Positions 5,748 through 6,168 of a stretch of 6,168 nt of DNA are shown here, piece by piece. The position numbers and the translations under genes are program-made. Position 1 is the stretch's first letter; the number at the start of each line of letters is the position of its first letter. The stretch comes from an uncultured Desulfobacterales bacterium (GTDB lineage Bacteria; Desulfobacterota; Desulfobacteria; Desulfobacterales; G020354645). Under the pieces are notes generated by a model. It was not told the DNA's origin. It did not search any database and saw only the letters and a program-made list of their open reading frames with translations. The stretch is from the NCBI GenBank assembly GCA_947259865.1, contig CAMYNZ010000227.1, positions 1 through 6,168 of the forward strand. Reading direction: 5' to 3'.

Positions 5748-5764
5748 AAATGGATAGCATTATC
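5745..5764. promoter_or_regulatory. Fur-box-like palindrome upstream of sodB
   Basis: GATAA (5745-5749) and TTATC (5760-5764) form inverted arms around 10 bases, with an internal GGATAG. This resembles the classical Fur box built from GATAAT/ATTATC hexamers, although it is one base longer than the 19-bp consensus and has mismatches in the middle. It overlaps the candidate -10 box. Iron-dependent control of FeSOD genes is well known, so the position is sensible; the match itself is only partial. Confidence 0.3.
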
Positions 5765-5842
5765 TACAAAAGGCTGGCCAAAACCGGAATTGCTCTCAAC
5801 AGAACCGCGTTAAATCGCTTAATGTGAAAGGAGGATTGAAAA

Positions 5843-6168
5843 ATGGAATACCATTTACCCGAATTACCCTATTCGAAAAAGGCACTCGAGCCCCATATTT
5901 CCGCCGAAACCCTCGAATATCATTACGGCAAACATCACGCAGCCTACGTCAACAACCTCAACAACCTGATCGACGGCACTGAATTCGAAAAGGCATCCTT
6001 GGAGGATATCATCCTGAAATCTTCCGGAGGTATTTTTAACAATGCGGCCCAGATATGGAATCATTCCTTTTATTGGAACTGTCTCAAACCCGGCGGTGGC
6101 GGGGAGCCTGCCGGGCCCCTGGCTGAAGCAATCAAAAGCGCCTTTGGTTCGTTTGAGGATTTTAAAAA
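5843..6168 (+). CDS. sodB: Iron superoxide dismutase, 5' part (cut by window edge)
   Basis: The first 108 codons of a cytoplasmic superoxide dismutase (full length about 193 residues) run off the right edge. The enzyme converts superoxide to hydrogen peroxide and oxygen. The N-terminal helical hairpin is very close to E. coli SodB as recalled: [18 protein letters not shown] (19-36) carries the first metal ligand His27, and [14 protein letters not shown] (66-79) carries the second ligand His74. Gln70, in AAQ, is the active-site glutamine position used by iron enzymes, where manganese enzymes usually have Gly and place the Gln in the C-terminal domain. This favours Fe. The remaining Asp and His ligands lie beyond the window. 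A strong AGGAGG (5829-5834) precedes ATG 5843 by 8 bases. There is no signal peptide. Confidence 0.97.
   Translation, partial: MEYHLPELPYSKKALEPHISAETLEYHYGKHHAAYVNNLNNLIDGTEFEKASLEDIILKSSGGIFNNAAQIWNHSFYWNCLKPGGGGEPAGPLAEAIKSAFGSFEDFK

Overview
The window looks like chromosomal DNA from a moderate-GC Gram-negative bacterium, most likely a Desulfobacterota-type (sulfate-reducer-like) deltaproteobacterial lineage. This placement is an inference. It rests on the mix of genes (GenX/EpmA-type EF-P ligase, soluble transhydrogenase, a divergent MetF-like protein, a stand-alone flavodoxin, an E. coli-like iron superoxide dismutase) and on a dispersed palindromic repeat of the kind common in such genomes. 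No rRNA, tRNA or marker gene is present to prove it.

Left part (1-3495). A complete small MscS-type mechanosensitive channel gene reads rightwards (32-865). It runs tail to tail, with only 3 bp between stop codons, into a leftward group: epmA (869-1789), sthA (1863-3248) and, upstream of sthA, an orphan fragment encoding only the C-terminal CorC_HlyC domain of a CBS/DUF21 'hemolysin-like' transporter (3280-3495). The fragment lacks the membrane and CBS domains and is best read as a decayed gene.

Middle (about 3499-4058). Some 560 bp without a credible gene are rich in inverted repeats: a 14-bp operator-like palindrome, a GC-rich hairpin resembling the right end of IS200/IS605 elements, a terminator-like broken stem with a T-run, and a two-armed dispersed repeat with a perfect 8-bp GAAA-loop hairpin. 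It reads as a scar and repeat accumulation zone beside the broken transporter gene.

Right part (4059-6168). Four rightward genes follow: a small exported Lys/Glu-rich protein of unknown function, a divergent methylenetetrahydrofolate reductase-like TIM-barrel protein that keeps the family's key Glu, Asp and Gln, a short flavodoxin with a strong ribosome binding site, and the first 108 codons of sodB (Fe superoxide dismutase), cut by the window edge. Between the flavodoxin and sodB lie a possible promoter and a GATAA-N10-TTATC palindrome that resembles a Fur box.

Functional reading: sthA (NADPH/NADH balance), the MetF-like protein with its flavodoxin neighbour (a possible flavin-based redox pair) and sodB (superoxide removal) give the region a redox flavour. 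No complete new defence or mobile system is visible. The most promising unexplained items are the MetF-like/flavodoxin pair and the small secreted protein before it.
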